Shown piece after piece: positions 36,244 through 44,767 of a stretch of DNA of 64,000 nt. How positions within the stretch are numbered: the first letter of the stretch is position 1; every line of letters starts with the position of its first letter. Below the pieces are notes generated by a model. It worked only from the letters and a program-made list of their open reading frames with translations. It made no database searches and had not been told where the DNA came from. Where the stretch lies: the NCBI GenBank assembly GCA_963774945.1, contig CAVZHA010000012.1, positions 62,001-126,000 of the forward strand, given 5' to 3'. The translations under genes were made by a program, and so were the position numbers. The DNA is from Trebonia sp963774945 (lineage in GTDB: Bacteria; Actinomycetota; Actinomycetes; Streptosporangiales; Streptosporangiaceae).

Positions 36244-37548
36244 TCAGATCCCGAGGTCGCTCAGGAACCGGTTGGTGTACTGCAGCGGCGTCGTGCTGGA
36301 GATCGAGTTGCAGGTGGGGGAGGCGTAATCGTCAGAGCAGGGCGTGTCCCGGTCGAAGGACCAGAAGTGCAGCCCGGCCAGGCCGTTGCTCTTGGCGTAG
36401 GAGGTGAGCGTGTCCACGTCGGCGGCGGTGAAGGTCTCGCTGGTGTTGTCGTTGAGGCCGATCATCGGGGTGACGGCGATCTTGCCGGCCGCGATCCCGT
36501 AGGTGTGCTCGAGGTTCTTGACCGCCTGGATCGACGACTGCCCCATCTCGCAGCTGCCCGAGACGACGACGCAGACGCTGCTGGAGGCGCTGCCGAAGTC
36601 CATCGTCATCAGGTTGATGACGTAGTTCTTGAGGCTGGAGCCGAGCACCGCCTGGACGACCTCGTTGCCGAGGGAGTTCACTCCGCCGTAGCTGCCGTCG
36701 GATGCTCCGAGCGTGGCGAGGGTGAAGGAGAACTGGATGTTCGGGTATTGCGCCTGCGCTCCTGCCGCCGAGGCGACCAGGTTCTGGATGTCCGACTGGG
36801 ACTGGCCGCCTTCGATGTCGAAGTCGATGCCGACCAGGTGCGGGCTGGCGTAGCGGGCGATGAACGCTTCCATGCCGGACGCCGAGGTGCAGGTGAAGGT
36901 GCCGGCCTCGCCGCCGGTCGAGACCACGTAATTCAGGCCGGCGCTGTTGAGCTGCGGAACGTTCTCGGCCGCCCAGGTCGCAGCCGGGGCACCGCCCCAG
37001 GTCTCGCTGCCGCAGGCGCCGGTCGCGAACGCGAGCGTGATCGCGGGCAGCTTCGGGACATAGTTCGATACGACGCTGCCGGAGCCCACCACCGGAATGG
37101 CCGACCCTTCCACGGCCGACTGCATCTGGTAGGTATTCCAGTTCATGTTGATGGTGACGTCCTTGTAGGGGCTGAAGAGCAGGCCGCTCACCGAGCCGGT
37201 GCCCGTCCCGCCGCCGCCCCCGCCGCCCCCGCCGCCGCCCCCGCCTCCGCCGCTCGAGCCGCCGGTGCAGGCGCCGTTGGACGTCCACGGCTGTCCCGAG
37301 CCGCTGCCGCCGTTGTTGGTGGCCGGGTCGTTGCCCTGCGTCCACCAGTTGGCGGTGTAGTTGATCCCGTTCTCGCTGGCCTGGTTGCCGGCGGTGTAGA
37401 CGGCAGTGGAACTCCACGCCGCAGCGCATGTAGTGGCTGCCTGCGCGGCGGGGCCGGAGGCCAGGGCGAGGACCGACCCGCCGGCCGTTAGGCCGAGTGC
37501 CGATCCAGCGATGAGAGCAGTGCGCAGAATCCGTCGTCCGACCTGCAT
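36244..37548 (-). CDS. secreted GH18 chitinase with CBM5/12
   Basis: This is a 434-residue extracellular chitinase. ATG 37548 follows AGGAGGG. Signal peptide (about residues 1-37, TALIAGSALGLTAGG then AAQA) precedes a chitin-binding CBM5/12 with AWSSTAVYTAGNQASENG and YTANWWTQGNDPATNNGG. A run of about 15 glycines follows (37200-37250). The GH18 domain has the catalytic GIDFDIEGG, matching DxxDxDxE, and MTMDFG near the active site. It ends NRFLSDLGI. It would cut chitin of fungal walls and fits with the glucanase locus. A palindromic region upstream may control it. Confidence 0.94.
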   Translation of the reverse strand: MQVGRRILRTALIAGSALGLTAGGSVLALASGPAAQAATTCAAAWSSTAVYTAGNQASENGINYTANWWTQGNDPATNNGGSGSGQPWTSNGACTGGSSGGGGGGGGGGGGGGGTGTGSVSGLLFSPYKDVTINMNWNTYQMQSAVEGSAIPVVGSGSVVSNYVPKLPAITLAFATGACGSETWGGAPAATWAAENVPQLNSAGLNYVVSTGGEAGTFTCTSASGMEAFIARYASPHLVGIDFDIEGGQSQSDIQNLVASAAGAQAQYPNIQFSFTLATLGASDGSYGGVNSLGNEVVQAVLGSSLKNYVINLMTMDFGSASSSVCVVVSGSCEMGQSSIQAVKNLEHTYGIAAGKIAVTPMIGLNDNTSETFTAADVDTLTSYAKSNGLAGLHFWSFDRDTPCSDDYASPTCNSISSTTPLQYTNRFLSDLGI

Positions 37549-37656
37549 GGACCCTCCTGGGGTGAGAGGAACTGAGACGATCTGGCTCCCCCCCGGAGCC
37601 GGCAAAGCGGTGTGGTCACTTTGTACGTCCGGAGCGTAGGGTCGTCAAGACTTATT

Positions 37657-37682
37657 ATTAGGAAACTTTCTAGTTAGTTTCC
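37657..37682. promoter_or_regulatory. inverted repeat upstream of the chitinase gene
   Basis: TTAGGAAACTTTCTAGTTAG is part of an inverted repeat (GGAAACT, eight bases, AGTTTCC). Similar TTAGGAAAC-TTTCC sequences precede secreted hydrolases in related organisms, but I cannot verify this here. It lies about 110 bases before the start. Confidence 0.45.
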
Positions 37683-37753
37683 GGCTCGTGTCTCCTGGGG
37701 CTCCTGCGCCCTGGCCGGCATAATCGGCGCGCTCGCGGGCAGTACGGGTGCCC

Positions 37754-38116
37754 ATGAGTGAACAGCTGTCTGTCGCGGTCCGCGACGAGCGCGGCGTCGT
37801 GATCGCGGAGGTCGCTGGAGATATCGACATGTCCACGGTGGCCGGTCTGCGGGAGCGCCTGCTCGGGCTGGCAGACAGCGGGCAGCCGCTGATCGTCGAT
37901 CTGAACCGTGTCAGCTTCATCGATTCGGCCGGGCTCGGGGCCCTGGTCGGCGTGGCCCGCCGGGCTGATCTGCGCGGCGGCAGCCTGCATGCGGTCTGTT
38001 CCCGGCCGCAGACCCGCAAGCTACTGTGGCTGACCGGGGTCGACCGGCGGATTCCGCTCACCGACACCGTGGACGGGGCGCTGACGCTCCTGGCGGATTC
38101 CCGCGACCCCGGCTAG
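37754..38116 (+). CDS. STAS-domain anti-sigma factor antagonist
   Basis: This 120-residue single STAS domain contains VDLNRVSFIDSAGLGALVG with the phosphorylatable Ser typical of SpoIIAA/RsbV proteins. In actinobacteria these bind an anti-sigma kinase and release a SigB-like sigma factor in their unphosphorylated state. No partner kinase is adjacent. The ATG at 37754 is chosen, with GTG 37748 also possible. It is divergent from the chitinase. Confidence 0.88.
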   Translation: MSEQLSVAVRDERGVVIAEVAGDIDMSTVAGLRERLLGLADSGQPLIVDLNRVSFIDSAGLGALVGVARRADLRGGSLHAVCSRPQTRKLLWLTGVDRRIPLTDTVDGALTLLADSRDPG

Positions 38117-38126
38117 CCGGTCGGGA

Positions 38127-38915
38127 TCAGATGGTGAAGCTCAGGTTGCGGGCGGCTCGGTCGCCCAGTTCGGCGTTGCCGGCCCAGGTCACACGGCCGT
38201 CGTCGATCTGCCGCTGCGGGTCGATCCGGCCCGCTGCCAGCTGGACGAAGGTCACCGTGTCGGTAGTCAGCTCCACGTCCGGGTGCTCGACGTGGTCGAC
38301 CGCCCTGGCCCGGCCGTCGACCACGACCGACAGGTCGCGGGCCACCGGCCCGGTGAGGTGGAACACGATGCTGGCGCCGTCGGGCAGTCCGATCTTCTTG
38401 CCGACGATGTAGCCGATCGACCCCTCCACCTGGGCGAGGGCGATCTCCGCGCGCGGCCCGGTGTCGTCGCGCGCCCAGCCGAGCGGCGTGCTGATGTCGC
38501 GCTCGTGCACCCAGAAGTCGAAGATCCGCATCTCCAGGAACCCCCCGTAGCTGCGCGGCCCGATCGGCGACCACGACGGCCTGGCCAGGTCGGCCTCGGT
38601 CAGGGCGGCCAGATCGGCCCGGCGGCGGGCGAAGATCTCGCCGATGCGCCACGCGAACGCCGTGTCGTCGAGCGCGGCCATCTCTTCGTGGTACGGGCCG
38701 ATCCGGTCCAGCGGCGGCGGATCGCCCGCAGACTCGGGCAGCCAGCCGGTCATGACCCGCTCCATCATCCCGAGATGGACGATCACGTCACGCATGTCCC
38801 AGTCCGGGCACAGCGACCGCGCGTGCCACTGGGCGGCGTCCATCCGTCCGGCTAGCGCCTCGATCGCGTCGTAGCACTGCTCAAGCGAGCTCCGGATGGC
38901 GCCCAGTCCGTTCAC
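38127..38915 (-). CDS. maleylpyruvate isomerase-type mycothiol-dependent protein
   Basis: This 262-residue protein has the mycothiol-dependent (MDMPI, DinB-like) N-terminal domain: SLCPDWDMRDVIVHLGMMER contains the first metal His. The second-half signature FDFWVHERDISTPLGW supplies further ligands. The C-terminal domain FTLTGPVARDLS-like segment is also typical. It starts at GTG 38915 after AGGGAGAC. Relatives may act on thiol-linked small molecules with mycothiol, the actinobacterial thiol. It is divergent from another DinB-like gene. Confidence 0.85.
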   Translation of the reverse strand: MNGLGAIRSSLEQCYDAIEALAGRMDAAQWHARSLCPDWDMRDVIVHLGMMERVMTGWLPESAGDPPPLDRIGPYHEEMAALDDTAFAWRIGEIFARRRADLAALTEADLARPSWSPIGPRSYGGFLEMRIFDFWVHERDISTPLGWARDDTGPRAEIALAQVEGSIGYIVGKKIGLPDGASIVFHLTGPVARDLSVVVDGRARAVDHVEHPDVELTTDTVTFVQLAAGRIDPQRQIDDGRVTWAGNAELGDRAARNLSFTI

Positions 38916-38989
38916 GGTGTCTCCCTCTGGATGGTCACCCAGTCGCGTGCCTCAAGGTTAGGCCGGCGACGCATTGGTACGCTCCCAGT

Positions 38990-39559
38990 GTGGGTGACGC
39001 CAGGACCGACATCATGGGGTTGTCCGACTACGTGTACCAGCGCACCAGAAGCAGGCTGGCCGCGCTTACCGACGACGAATACTTCTGGGAACCGGTAGCA
39101 GGCTGCTGCACCATCCGCCGGACGGAGTCCGGGGCCTATCGCGCCGATGACCCGGACCGGCCCAGCGCGATCCTGCGTCCTGACACTGGGGTCGGCCGCC
39201 CGCCGTTCACCACGATCGCCTGGCGGCTGTGGCACCTCGCCGAGACCTACGCAGGCGAGCGGAATCCGCGCTGGCTGGGAGTGCGGCGGCTGCCCGGCGG
39301 GTTCGAGCGGGATGACCCCGCGCCGGCCACCGCCGCCGAGGCCATCGCCGCCCTGGAGCGCGCGCACGCCTTCTGGCGGGGTGTGCTCCAGGAGTTGCCC
39401 GCAGCCTCCTGGTGGGAGCCGCTGGGCCCGATCGCGGGCCCGTACGCCGAGGACGACAAGGCGTCGCTGGTGCTGCACCAGCTTGACGAACAGATCCACC
39501 ACGGGGCCGAGCTGGGGGTCCTGCGTGATCTGTACCTGCATAACCGAACTGGGCTGTAG
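38990..39559 (+). CDS. DinB-family protein
   Basis: This 189-residue four-helix-bundle protein has the DinB His residues: RLWHLAETYAG and LDEQIHHGAELGVLRDLYL. The start is GTG 38990; TACGCT (38978-38983) sits six bases upstream, so the mRNA may be leaderless. DinB proteins bind metal and may act as thiol-dependent enzymes; the function is not known. Divergent from the MDMPI-type gene. Confidence 0.82.
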   Translation: MGDARTDIMGLSDYVYQRTRSRLAALTDDEYFWEPVAGCCTIRRTESGAYRADDPDRPSAILRPDTGVGRPPFTTIAWRLWHLAETYAGERNPRWLGVRRLPGGFERDDPAPATAAEAIAALERAHAFWRGVLQELPAASWWEPLGPIAGPYAEDDKASLVLHQLDEQIHHGAELGVLRDLYLHNRTGL

Positions 39560-39588
39560 CCGCAGGGTACCGCGGGCACCCCCGCCTG

Positions 39589-40137
39589 TTACGCGGCGGC
39601 GTCGGTGTTCTCGGCGACGGCGGCGGACCGGCCGGGCGGCCCGGCGCTGGCCCGGAGGTAGCGGGTGACGGCGACGGCGGCCAGGCAGACCGCCAGCGCG
39701 ATCACCCGAACCGTGCCCTCGCTCGGCCACGGCCACAGATGCGTCAGCTGAAGCCGCAGCGTGAAGGGATGGGTGACGGCGTTCAGCGACAGGTAGATGA
39801 CAACCCCGGTGCCGAGGAAGGCGGCAGTCTCGGCCGCCGCCTGCACCAGGTTGACGCTGGCGGGCCGTGCCTCGGTCTGCTCGGCGGGCGGATCGCCGCG
39901 CCGCTCGAGCTGCAGGTACTTGCTGAGCGCAAGGCCGACGACGGCGACCGCGAACGCGAGGGCACCGGTCGTATCGGTCCGCAGCCCGGGGATGGCGGGC
40001 CAGTACGGTTCCGCCTCACCGCCGGTGAAGCTGGCCACGAGGGCTGTCCCGGCCCAGATCAGCACGGCGGTGTAGCCGAAACCGAAGGCCACCGATTCGA
40101 CCACGAGCTTCCGCTGGCCTTGGCTCCTGGTACGCAC
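39589..40137 (-). CDS. four-helix membrane protein of unknown function
   Basis: This 182-residue protein has four hydrophobic helices: FGYTAVLIWAGTALVASF, GALAFAVAVVGLALSKYL, FLGTGVVIYLSLNAVTHPF and VIALAVCLAAVAVTRYL. I do not recognise a family. GTG 40137 is preferred because a perfect-looking -10 (TATAGT, 40150-40145) ends seven bases upstream, which would give a leaderless transcript; GTG 40146 overlaps that -10. No ribosome site is visible. Cytoplasmic ends are rich in Arg. Confidence 0.7.
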   Translation of the reverse strand: MRTRSQGQRKLVVESVAFGFGYTAVLIWAGTALVASFTGGEAEPYWPAIPGLRTDTTGALAFAVAVVGLALSKYLQLERRGDPPAEQTEARPASVNLVQAAAETAAFLGTGVVIYLSLNAVTHPFTLRLQLTHLWPWPSEGTVRVIALAVCLAAVAVTRYLRASAGPPGRSAAVAENTDAAA

Positions 40138-40144
40138 AATCCAC

Positions 40145-40150
40145 ACTATA
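40145..40150 (-). promoter_or_regulatory. -10 element of a leaderless promoter
   Basis: TATAGT on the minus strand is seven bases before GTG 40137, so transcription would start at or very near the initiation codon. Confidence 0.5.
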
Positions 40151-40219
40151 GGAAACCCCGGAGGGTACCTTTGTGCGGCAGCCACGCCACAGCAGCACCG
40201 GCAACCTGGAGGGAGCAGC

Positions 40220-40714
40220 ATGGCAGACGAGGTAACCGACGCCGACCTGGCGCACCTGCGCCGCTGCCTGGAACTGGCGGAAGAGGCGGTTGCGGCGGGC
40301 GATTTCCCGTTCGGATCGGTGCTGGTCGCGGCCGATGGGACCGTTGCCGCCGAGGACCGGAACCGCGAGGAGACCGAAGGGGATCCGACGAGCCATCCCG
40401 AGCTCGCGCTGGCGCGGTGGGCGATCCTGAACATGACGCCGGGGGAACGAGCCGAGGCGACCGTCTACACATCGGGCGAGCACTGCCCGATGTGCGCCGC
40501 CGCCCACGGCTGGGCCGGACTCGGGCGCATCGTCTACGCGACCTCTTCCGAGCAGATGACCGGGTGGCTGGCCGAACTGGGAGTCGGTCCGTCGCCGGTC
40601 CTGCCGCTGGCCATCACCGAGGTCGTTCCCGGTCTCGCGGTCGCGGGCCCGGCCCCGCAGCTGGCGGCGCGGGTACGCGAGCTGCATCGCAGATTCCGCT
40701 CGGCGCGGCGGTAA
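40220..40714 (+). CDS. zinc-dependent nucleoside/nucleobase deaminase
   Basis: This 164-residue deaminase has the zinc-site block EHCPMCAAAHGWAG with the two Cys ligands. The usual HAE motif is HPE in TSHPELALARWAILN, retaining His and the catalytic Glu. Related to CMP/guanine deaminases; the substrate is not clear. ATG 40220 follows GGAGGGAG. No partner genes suggest the pathway. Confidence 0.85.
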   Translation: MADEVTDADLAHLRRCLELAEEAVAAGDFPFGSVLVAADGTVAAEDRNREETEGDPTSHPELALARWAILNMTPGERAEATVYTSGEHCPMCAAAHGWAGLGRIVYATSSEQMTGWLAELGVGPSPVLPLAITEVVPGLAVAGPAPQLAARVRELHRRFRSARR

Positions 40715-40756
40715 GCGTCGCCTGCGGCCGGCCGCGGGTGGCTGAGGGTCCGCCGG

Positions 40757-41740
40757 TCAGGTGGTGTAAACGCCGGTGGGCGCGTCGTGATAGCCCTTCG
40801 CGCCGATGACCCGCGCGAGCGGGCTCGACGGATCCTCGCCCGCCTCGAGCGCGTCAAGCACCGTGCGGAAGTCGCGCCGGGGCGTCCAGCCCAGGTCGGC
40901 GCGGGCGCGGGCGTTGACGTAGACGCGGCCGACGGACGGGAACATCCGCCAGTCGCGGCGGGCGTACTCCGCCTCGTAGTCGGGGAACAGCCGGCCGACG
41001 ACCGCGGGCGCGTCGTTCCTGAGCGCGGCCAGGTCGGCTTGTGTGAACGGCGTCGTCGCGCTGACGATGTACTTGCCGAACCCGATCCGCGCCGCCCGCT
41101 CCATCGCCAGCAGGTGCGCGTCGACGACGTCGGCCACGTCGACCCGGCGGTACAGGTACTCGTTGGCCTTCACGTTCGCGTCCGCGTAGGCGGCGCGAAC
41201 CTGGTCGTCATCGTCGCCCTCGGGGAAGAACCGCGACGTCCGCAGGACGATGACGGGCAGGCCGTGCTCGGCGTGGACGAGCTCGCACAGGTCCTCGGCG
41301 GCGGTTTTGGTGACGCCGTAGATGTTGCGCGGCCGAGGCGTCACGTCCTCGGTGATCCAGGCGGCCGGCTGCCCGGGCAGCGGGGTCAGCGCGCGCCCGA
41401 ACGCGCTCGTCGTGCTGGTGAAGACGAAGCTGCTCAGGCCGGCCGCGACGGCCTCCTCGAGCACCGTCAGCGTGCCGCTGACGGTTGTGTCCACAAACGC
41501 CTGCTTGCCGTGCGAGCCGACGTGCGGCTTGTGCAGCGTCGCGGTGTGCAGGACGGCGTCGACGCCGTCCATGCTCTCCCGGACGACGGCCCGGTCCGCG
41601 ACCGACCCCACCACCGTGGTGTGCGGCGACGGCCGGACGTCGAGCCCGGTCACGTCGAACCCGCGGTCGCGCAGCACCCGGACCAGGGCCTCGCCCAGAT
41701 GCCCCGAGCTCCCCGTCACCAGCACCCGCGCAGCAGCCAC
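40757..41740 (-). CDS. NAD-dependent epimerase/dehydratase
   Basis: This is a 327-residue extended SDR. The N-terminal Rossmann motif VLVTGSSGHLGEALVRVL is followed by SFVFTSTTSAFGRAL and the catalytic NIYGVTKTAAEDLCE, with YxxxK. It starts at GTG 41740. The C-terminal sugar-binding region WTPRRDFRTVLDALE is typical. A role in nucleotide-sugar metabolism is inferred. It is divergent from the alcohol dehydrogenase gene. Confidence 0.88.
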   Translation of the reverse strand: MAAARVLVTGSSGHLGEALVRVLRDRGFDVTGLDVRPSPHTTVVGSVADRAVVRESMDGVDAVLHTATLHKPHVGSHGKQAFVDTTVSGTLTVLEEAVAAGLSSFVFTSTTSAFGRALTPLPGQPAAWITEDVTPRPRNIYGVTKTAAEDLCELVHAEHGLPVIVLRTSRFFPEGDDDDQVRAAYADANVKANEYLYRRVDVADVVDAHLLAMERAARIGFGKYIVSATTPFTQADLAALRNDAPAVVGRLFPDYEAEYARRDWRMFPSVGRVYVNARARADLGWTPRRDFRTVLDALEAGEDPSSPLARVIGAKGYHDAPTGVYTT

Positions 41741-41897
41741 GTCGGCCAGCGTACTTACGGTGGTTGCCGCACGGCAACGCGTTTCTGCGGCCTGGCCGAG
41801 CGGGGGGTCTGGGCAATCCGGCCGACCGCTCTTAGTATCGGATGGAGAACCCGCCGGCGCCGGCGCGCTCCGTCGCACCCCGGCGGACCGAGTCGGG

Positions 41898-43074
41898 GTG
41901 GAGGTGGTCGGCACGAACTCTCCCAGCCACGTGGCCAAGTTCCTGGTGCCCGAGGTGATCTTCGGGGTCGGAGTGCTGGCCGAGGTCGGCCACGCGGCCC
42001 GCCGACAGGGCGGGGTCAACGTCTTCGTGGTCAGCGACCGCGCAGTGGCCGAGGCGGGCTGGACGGCCGAGGCGCTCGGCCACCTGAAGGCGGCAGGCGT
42101 CCGCGCGCAGCTGTGGGACGAGCTGACCCCTAACCCCAAGGACCACGAGGTGGCGGCGGGCTGCGCAGCCTACCTGGCGGGCGGCTGCGACGTGCTGGTG
42201 GCGGTGGGCGGCGGCAGCTGCATCGACGCCGCCAAGGCGATCGCGGTGCTGGCCAGCCGGGGCGGCGCGATCACCGACTACGCAGGGGTGGGACGGGTCG
42301 AGGGCCCGCTGCCGCCGGCCGTCATGGTGCCGACCACCGGCGGATCGGGATCGGACGTCTCGCAGTTCTGCGTGGTGACCGACACCATCCGGCGGATCAA
42401 GGTCACGATCGGCGCCCGGGCGCTGATGCCGGACATCTCGGTGACCGACCCGCGGGCGCTCAGCACCGTGCCGCACGACATCACCGCCTACACCGCGCTC
42501 GACGCGCTGAGCCACGCGATCGAGTCGTACCTGTCCAAGGCGGCCAGCTTCCTCACCGACGCGCACGCGATCACCGCCATCAGGGGCGTCTGCGAGCAGC
42601 TGCTCCCGGCCCTGGACGGCCCGGCCGAGGTCGGACCGCGCGAGGGGCTCGCCCGGGCGTCCCTGCAGGCCGGGCTGGCGTTCACCAACGCCCTGCTGGG
42701 CGCCACGCACGCCATCTCGCATCAGCTCGGCGGGCTCACCGACGCGCCGCACGGGCTGCTCAACGCGATCCTGCTGCCGCACGTGATGGAGTTCAACGCC
42801 ACCGTGGCGGCCGACCGGCTGGCCGACGTCGCCTGCGCGATGGGGCTGCGTACCGGGCTGATGACCAGCGCCGAGGCCGCCGACGCGGCGATCCAGCTGG
42901 TCCGCGCGCTGTCGGCCAAGGCGGGGCTGCCCGCCACCCTGCGCGAGATCGGGGTCCGCCGAGGCGACCTCTGACCTGGCGGCGGCGAACGCGCTCGACG
43001 ACGCCTACATCGTCACCAACCCCAGGGAGGTCAGCGAGGCGGACGCCCGCGCGATCTGCGAGGGCGCCTGGTAG
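41898..43074 (+). CDS. iron-containing alcohol dehydrogenase, one frameshift
   Basis: This is a group III, metal-dependent alcohol dehydrogenase of about 390 residues. KFLVPEVIFGVGVLAEVG starts the family region, followed by VAVGGGSCIDAAKAI (cofactor), PTTGGSGSDVSQFCV and the metal ligands in ATHAISHQLGGLTDAPHG. The frame breaks at 42970-42972 after GVRRGDL: one extra T, after which DLAAANALDDAYIVTNPR continues to TAG 43072-43074. It directly precedes a histidine kinase and NarL regulator, an arrangement like alcohol-sensing operons. The start codon is uncertain (GTG 41898 or 41904). Confidence 0.87.
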
Positions 43075-43079
43075 CGGCG

Positions 43080-43935
43080 ATGACCGAGATCGACGACGCC
43101 CGACTCGCCCAGCTCGTCGGCGTGCGCGCGTCGAAGACCGGGTACTACGCGCGCTGGCGGGGAGCCGCCACCGACCTGGAACGCGCGCTGGCAGGCTGGG
43201 ACGACGCCGAGCGCCGAGCCGACGAGATGGCCAGGCGCAACGACCAGCTCCGGCGGGCCCGGGAGCAGCTGGCCCGGGTCCGGCAGGCCGAAGCGCTGTC
43301 CGCCGAGCGGCATCGGATCGCCCGCGACCTGCACGACGGCGTCGCCCAGGCCCTGGTCGGCATCGGGATGCACCTGGAGTGGTGCAAGCGGCACACCGAC
43401 TCGGACGCGCCCGAGTACGACCGGCTGGTGGCGTCCAAGGAACTGGCCCGGGCCGGGCTCGGCTGGGTCCGCTCGGCCGTCGACGAGCTGTCCGGCCTTG
43501 AGCATCCGGGCACCGGGCTCGGGCAGGCGCTGCGGGACCTCGCCGCCGACTTCAGGCCGCGCGCCTGCTGCGGGTGTCCGTCCGGGTGTCCGGGTGCCAG
43601 CGGCAGCTCCCGGCGGCGGTCGAGCACTCGCTGTTCCAGATCTCCCAGGAGGGACTCTGGAATGTCAGTCAGGCACGCGCAGGCCTCGCAGGCGTGGCTC
43701 AGCCTCGGCTACCGCGGCGGCCAGGTCCGGCTCAGCGTCGCCGACGACGGAACCGGCGATCCGGCCGAGGCCGCCCGCTATTTGACGACGTCCGACTGCG
43801 GTGGCCCGGGGCAGGCACGGGCTGCGGAACATGGCCGAGCGGACGGCGGAACTTGACGGCGTCATCCGGGCGCAGCGGCGGCGCGGCGGCGGCCTACGGA
43901 TCGCCGTGTCCATCCCGTCTCCGGACCCGGCATGA
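43080..43935 (+). CDS. NarL-type sensor histidine kinase, frameshifted
   Basis: This is a cytoplasmic kinase with HisKA_3 dimerisation box ERHRIARDLHDGVAQALVG (phosphorylated His near residue 83). The N-terminal coiled coil RNDQLRRAREQLARV follows a poorly conserved start. After LRDLAADFRPR the frame breaks near 43560, and again near 43660 and 43810. Stitched together the ATPase region gives AVEHSLFQISQEGLWNV, RHAQASQAWLSLGYRGGQV, VADDGTGDPA and GLRNMAERTAELDGV. The stop overlaps the regulator ATG at 43932. Three shifts in 850 bases suggest either poor sequence or decay. Confidence 0.75.
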
Positions 43936-44576
43936 CGGCAGCGGTGCGGATCCTGCTCGTCGACGATCACACGATCGTCAGGCAGGGGCTTCGCTCGATC
44001 CTGGAGCTCGAGCCCGACTTCACCGTGATCGGCGAGGCGTCGACGCCGGACGAGGCGGTGGCGCAGGCCGCCCGGCTGCGCCCGGACGTGGTGCTGCTCG
44101 ACCTCAAGCTCAGCGACGCCGCCCCCGCCGAGGGCCTGGATGTATGCGCCGCGCTGCGCGGCCAGCGCGCGGACTTGGCCGTCGTCGTGCTCACCACCTT
44201 CCTCGACGAGCGACTGCTGGTCGGCGCGCTGCGGCGCGGCGCGAGCGGGTACGCGCTCAAGGACGTCGACGCAGTCGAGCTGGCCCGGATCGTCCGGGCC
44301 GTGCACCGGGGGCAGTCGGCGTTCGACGCGCGCAGTGCCGACCTGGCCGCCCGCTCGCTGATGGCCCGGCCCGCGCCCCCGGCCGGCCTGCTCAGCGACC
44401 GCGAGCTCGAGGTGGTCAGGCCGGTCGCCCGGGGCGCGACCAACCCGCAGGTCGCCCGGGAGCTGTACTTGTCGGAGTCCACCGTCAAGTACCACCTGCG
44501 GACGGCGATGCGCAAGCTCGGCGCCAGGGATCGCACCGAGCTCGTCTTCAAGGCCGGCCAGCTCGGCCTGCTCTGA
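43932..44576 (+). CDS. NarL/FixJ-family response regulator
   Basis: This 214-residue regulator has an intact receiver (acidic pair D11/D12, phosphorylated Asp57 in VVLLDLKLSD, Lys in YALKDVDAVE) and a LuxR-type helix-turn-helix at about 150-205 (LSDRELEVVRPVARGATNPQ and ARELYLSESTVKYHLRTAMR). It is translationally coupled to the kinase (ATGA). It probably controls the alcohol dehydrogenase or the formaldehyde dehydrogenase next to it. Confidence 0.92.
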   Translation: MTAAVRILLVDDHTIVRQGLRSILELEPDFTVIGEASTPDEAVAQAARLRPDVVLLDLKLSDAAPAEGLDVCAALRGQRADLAVVVLTTFLDERLLVGALRRGASGYALKDVDAVELARIVRAVHRGQSAFDARSADLAARSLMARPAPPAGLLSDRELEVVRPVARGATNPQVARELYLSESTVKYHLRTAMRKLGARDRTELVFKAGQLGLL

Positions 44577-44767
44577 CCCGGATCCGCCAGCCAGGACGCC
44601 TGCCCAGGGGTCGGGAGCACTGTCCGGTTGGACAGTCGGCCGGGTCCGTTCGGGCAGATTCGCTCTTCATCCGGGCCGGATCTCCGCGCCAGCCGGCGTG
44701 GTGACCGGCAGCGACGGAAAGCCTAGCGTGACCTTGAATACACATGTCGATACAAGGAGGTAGCGCC

